From the NCBI GenBank assembly GCA_964592255.1, contig CAZQCI010000096.1, forward strand, positions 1-8,349: a stretch of 8,349 nucleotides of DNA, in the 5' to 3' direction. This stretch comes from CAZQCI01 sp964592255. GTDB lineage: Bacteria; UBA10199; SBBF01. Position numbers and translations under genes: made by a program. Positions 6,554-8,349 of the stretch are shown in pieces (position 1 is the stretch's first letter; each line of letters begins with the position of its first letter). The notes under the pieces are model-generated. The model was not told the origin of the DNA and made no database searches. It saw only the letters and a list, made by a program, of their open reading frames with translations.

Positions 6554-6599
6554 TTTGGTCGTTGACACGGAGGCCAAAGAAGTATTTTGGCCTTTTTTT
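6554..6599 (+). terminator. Intrinsic terminator with a competing upstream segment: putative rimP-nusA leader attenuator
   Basis: AGGCCAAA (6571-6578) pairs perfectly with TTTGGCCT (6586-6593) around a 7-nt loop, followed directly by a run of seven T (6593-6599). This is a textbook rho-independent terminator on the + strand only. TTTGGTC at 6554-6560 can also pair with GGCCAAA (6572-6578), giving seven pairs with one G-U. That alternative helix would exclude the terminator stem, so the arrangement has the 1:2 versus 2:3 geometry of an attenuator. It lies between the candidate promoter and the rimP start at 6612. NusA, encoded two genes into this operon, is known to stimulate intrinsic termination, so autogenous control is a reasonable inference. 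It might instead end a short upstream transcript. Confidence 0.7.
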
Positions 6600-6611
6600 A
6601 TTGCCTTTATT

Positions 6612-7076
6612 GTGGATGCCAGATCCGTTAATCACAAGATAGACGAGTTAATTGCCCCCATTTTAGCTGAGGAAGGGCTGCAATTATTTGATGTATCCCT
6701 AGTTGGGAGCAAGGGTAATTGGGTTTTACGGGTTACAATTGAAAAGCCCGGTGGCTCGGTCAATTTAGATGACTGCGTCCGGGCCAGCCATGCCATTGAA
6801 GATGTCATTGAGGTGGAAGGGGGTTTGACTGATGCCTACCATCTGGAAGTTTCCTCTCCGGGCTTAAACCGTCCTTTAAAAAAGAAGGAGCATTTTGAGA
6901 AAGTGTTGGGAGAGGTGATCCGGGTGGAAACGGAAAAACCTCTTAATGGACGCAGAAACTACAAAGGTGTGTTAGAAGCATTACAAGATAATCAACTGAT
7001 GATTAAAATCGATGGGGTGCTTCACGCCGTTCCCCTCGATCAGGTAGCGAAAGCGAATTTAGAATATAAAATATAG
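6612..7076 (+). CDS. rimP: Ribosome maturation factor RimP
   Basis: RimP binds the 30S precursor in the cytoplasm and is needed for efficient small-subunit maturation. From GTG 6612 the protein has 154 residues, the usual family length of about 150. It shows the two-domain RimP pattern: an N-terminal alpha/beta domain (about 2-83) with NLDDC..ASHAIEDVIEVE, the family signature LEVSSPGLNRPL (78-89), and a C-terminal SH3-like barrel with the GRRNYKGVL segment and the end KANLEYKI. The frame stays open upstream to a TTG at 6555, but the 19 extra residues (through W-P-F-F-I-A-F) are encoded by the terminator hairpin and its T-run and have no counterpart in RimP. GTG 6612 is therefore preferred although no good Shine-Dalgarno site precedes it. 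The gene is followed 8 bp later by nusA, the standard neighbour. Some annotations may use the 6555 start. Confidence 0.93.
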   Translation: MDARSVNHKIDELIAPILAEEGLQLFDVSLVGSKGNWVLRVTIEKPGGSVNLDDCVRASHAIEDVIEVEGGLTDAYHLEVSSPGLNRPLKKKEHFEKVLGEVIRVETEKPLNGRRNYKGVLEALQDNQLMIKIDGVLHAVPLDQVAKANLEYKI

Positions 7077-7079
7077 GAG
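7075..7079 (+). promoter_or_regulatory. nusA ribosome binding site overlapping the rimP stop codon
   Basis: AGGAG at 7075-7079 overlaps the rimP TAG stop (7074-7076) and lies 5 nt before the nusA ATG at 7085. A ribosome terminating on rimP would be over this site, so translational coupling of nusA to rimP is likely. Confidence 0.75.
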
Positions 7080-7084
7080 CGATT

Positions 7085-8349
7085 ATGATTTTCGATTTGA
7101 ACCGCGTGTTGGAATCCATTGAAAAAGAAAAAGGGATACCACGTGCTTCCTTGGTGGACGCAATTGAACAAGCCATGCTTTCAGCAGCCCGTAAAAAGCT
7201 GGGTTTTTTGGGAGAATTAGAAGCACATCTTAATGAAGAAGGCGGTGAAGTGGAGCTATTCCAATTTCGTACGGTGTCCGAACAAGTGACGGATTCTAAT
7301 ACTCAAATTACTCTTGAAGAAGCTGCTAAACTCGACCCTGATGCCACCATCGGTGACAGTATTGGAACTAAAATTGACCCCGCCATTTTAGGGCGTATTG
7401 CCGCTCAAACGGCCAAGCAGGTTATTATTCAAAAATTGCGTGATGCGGAACGAGATATTGTTGTGCAGGAATATAAAGACCGCATCAGTCAAATGCTCTC
7501 CGGTGTTGTGCGACGTTTCGAAAAAGGTAATCTTGTGGTCGATATCGGTAAAACAGAAGCCGTGGTTCCTTACCGTGAGCAAGTGCCTTCCGAAAGCTAT
7601 AAGCCAGGGGATCGTATTCAGGCTTATTTTATGGAACTCAACATGGCCGGTCGTGGGGCACAGGTGATTTTATCCCGTCGTCATCCAGGTGTGTTGCGAG
7701 GATTGTTTGAAATGGAAGTTCCTGAGATTTCCGAAAAAATTGTGGAAATTAAAAGCTGTGCCCGTGAACCCGGTGTGCGGGCCAAGGTGGCAGTTTATTC
7801 TAAAGACAGTGATGTCGATCCTGTGGGCGCGTGTGTTGGTATGAAAGGTTCGCGGGTTCAAAGTATTGTCCAAGAATTGCGTGGTGAAAAAATCGACATT
7901 GTTTTGTGGGACGAAGATCCGGCCAAATTTGTTTGTAATGCCATTGCTCCGGCTGAAGTGGGCAAGGTCATTATTAAAGACAACGAACATGCGATGGAAA
8001 TTATTGTTCCCGACGATCAGCTTTCTTTAGCTATTGGACGTAAGGGACAAAATGTCCGTTTAGCGGCTAATCTTACGGGTTGGAATATCGACATTTACAG
8101 TGAAACCAAACACGAAGAATTGGCCAAGCAGGCTCGGGCCAAGTTGGTGGAAGATTTAAAAATAGACGAGTCCACAGCGATGATTCTTTATAGTAATGCT
8201 TTCCGTTCCGCCGAAGAGATTAAACATGTGGGTTTGGAAGAATTTTTAACCATTCCTGGAATGGATCAAGAGGCATTGAAACGTATTTTTAATCAAGCGG
8301 TAGAAGTGGTAGATGCTCGTGCTGCTGCCCAAGGCCCTAAAAAAGCGGC
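7085..8349 (+). CDS. nusA: Transcription termination/antitermination factor NusA, 3'-truncated by window edge
   Basis: NusA binds RNA polymerase near the RNA exit channel and modulates pausing, intrinsic termination and antitermination. The frame from ATG 7085 is open to the window end (421 complete codons, no stop). An N-terminal RNA-polymerase-binding domain (about 1-130) holds EKEKGIPRASLVDAIEQAM and the conserved LGRIAAQTAKQVIIQKLRDAER stretch. The S1 domain (about 134-200) runs from SGVVRRFEKGNLVVDIG to VILSRRHPG. KH1 has GMKGSRVQSI (252-261) and the GEKIDIV core; KH2 has AIGRKGQNVRLA (316-327). After about 345 a helix-hairpin-helix-like region (about 355-408) begins, and the rest lies beyond the window. 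The start is backed by AGGAG 5 nt upstream and by the N-terminus aligning with NusA. It is the second visible gene of the rimP-nusA operon; infB is expected downstream. Confidence 0.97.
   Translation, partial: MIFDLNRVLESIEKEKGIPRASLVDAIEQAMLSAARKKLGFLGELEAHLNEEGGEVELFQFRTVSEQVTDSNTQITLEEAAKLDPDATIGDSIGTKIDPAILGRIAAQTAKQVIIQKLRDAERDIVVQEYKDRISQMLSGVVRRFEKGNLVVDIGKTEAVVPYREQVPSESYKPGDRIQAYFMELNMAGRGAQVILSRRHPGVLRGLFEMEVPEISEKIVEIKSCAREPGVRAKVAVYSKDSDVDPVGACVGMKGSRVQSIVQELRGEKIDIVLWDEDPAKFVCNAIAPAEVGKVIIKDNEHAMEIIVPDDQLSLAIGRKGQNVRLAANLTGWNIDIYSETKHEELAKQARAKLVEDLKIDESTAMILYSNAFRSAEEIKHVGLEEFLTIPGMDQEALKRIFNQAVEVVDARAAAQGPKKA

Larger units (their letters stand above)
6146..6554. other. AT-rich divergent intergenic region
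   Basis: About 400 bp separate the starts of the divergent regulator gene and the rimP transcript. I find no convincing protein gene, tRNA or other recognisable structured RNA in it. It holds the - strand candidate promoter and palindrome near 6152-6190, a long AT-rich inverted repeat at 6244-6283, a G/C-closed hairpin at 6434-6464 and a + strand candidate promoter at 6515-6543. The stretch between about 6285 and 6430 shows only weak promoter-like sequence (TTGTAG at 6331, TATAAA at 6355, 18-bp spacing). Its length and AT content suggest it is the regulatory region for both flanking transcription units. Confidence 0.6.

Noticed and set aside
7388..7667. Two out-of-phase frames, one on each strand, inside nusA
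   Set aside because: Both overlap the conserved nusA frame completely and resemble no protein family.
7670..7990. A 106-residue - strand frame opposite nusA
   Set aside because: It lies wholly antisense to conserved NusA S1/KH coding sequence, has no family resemblance and is a codon-pattern shadow.

Overview
The window looks like chromosomal DNA from a free-living Gram-negative bacterium. The NusA, RimP and SucD proteins resemble deltaproteobacterial-type homologues, and a very large Ser/Thr-kinase/sigma54-activator fusion fits the signalling-rich Bdellovibrionota, Myxococcota or a related uncultured lineage. That placement is inferred from protein style only. Coding regions have moderate base composition, and the single long intergenic region (about 6146-6611) is strongly AT-rich. 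I see no mobile element, CRISPR array, tRNA or rRNA.

Layout. At the left edge is the 3' part of sucD (succinyl-CoA ligase alpha subunit, + strand), followed 30 bp later by a small gene for a three-helix membrane protein of unknown function, probably in the same transcript. This pair converges, with a 12-bp gap, on a gene of about 5 kb on the - strand (1097-6109). That gene encodes a protein of about 1670 residues: Ser/Thr kinase, STAND-type AAA ATPase, about ten TPR repeats, GAF, coiled coil, sigma54-activating AAA+ domain, Fis-type HTH and a second Fis-type HTH. To its right lies about 470 bp of non-coding DNA with divergent candidate promoters and several inverted repeats. On the + strand rimP then starts, followed by nusA, which runs off the right edge. 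This is the usual start of the rimP-nusA-infB transcription/translation operon.

The two most interesting points are these. (1) The giant regulator puts signal input, a catalytically complete kinase, two further ATPases and DNA binding on one chain, where most systems use several proteins. (2) The rimP leader combines a strong intrinsic terminator with an upstream segment that can pair with the same half-stem, which is the geometry of a transcription attenuator. Because NusA promotes intrinsic termination and is encoded just downstream, autogenous control is plausible. The same terminator also lies inside the longest rimP reading frame, so the true rimP start is probably the GTG at 6612.
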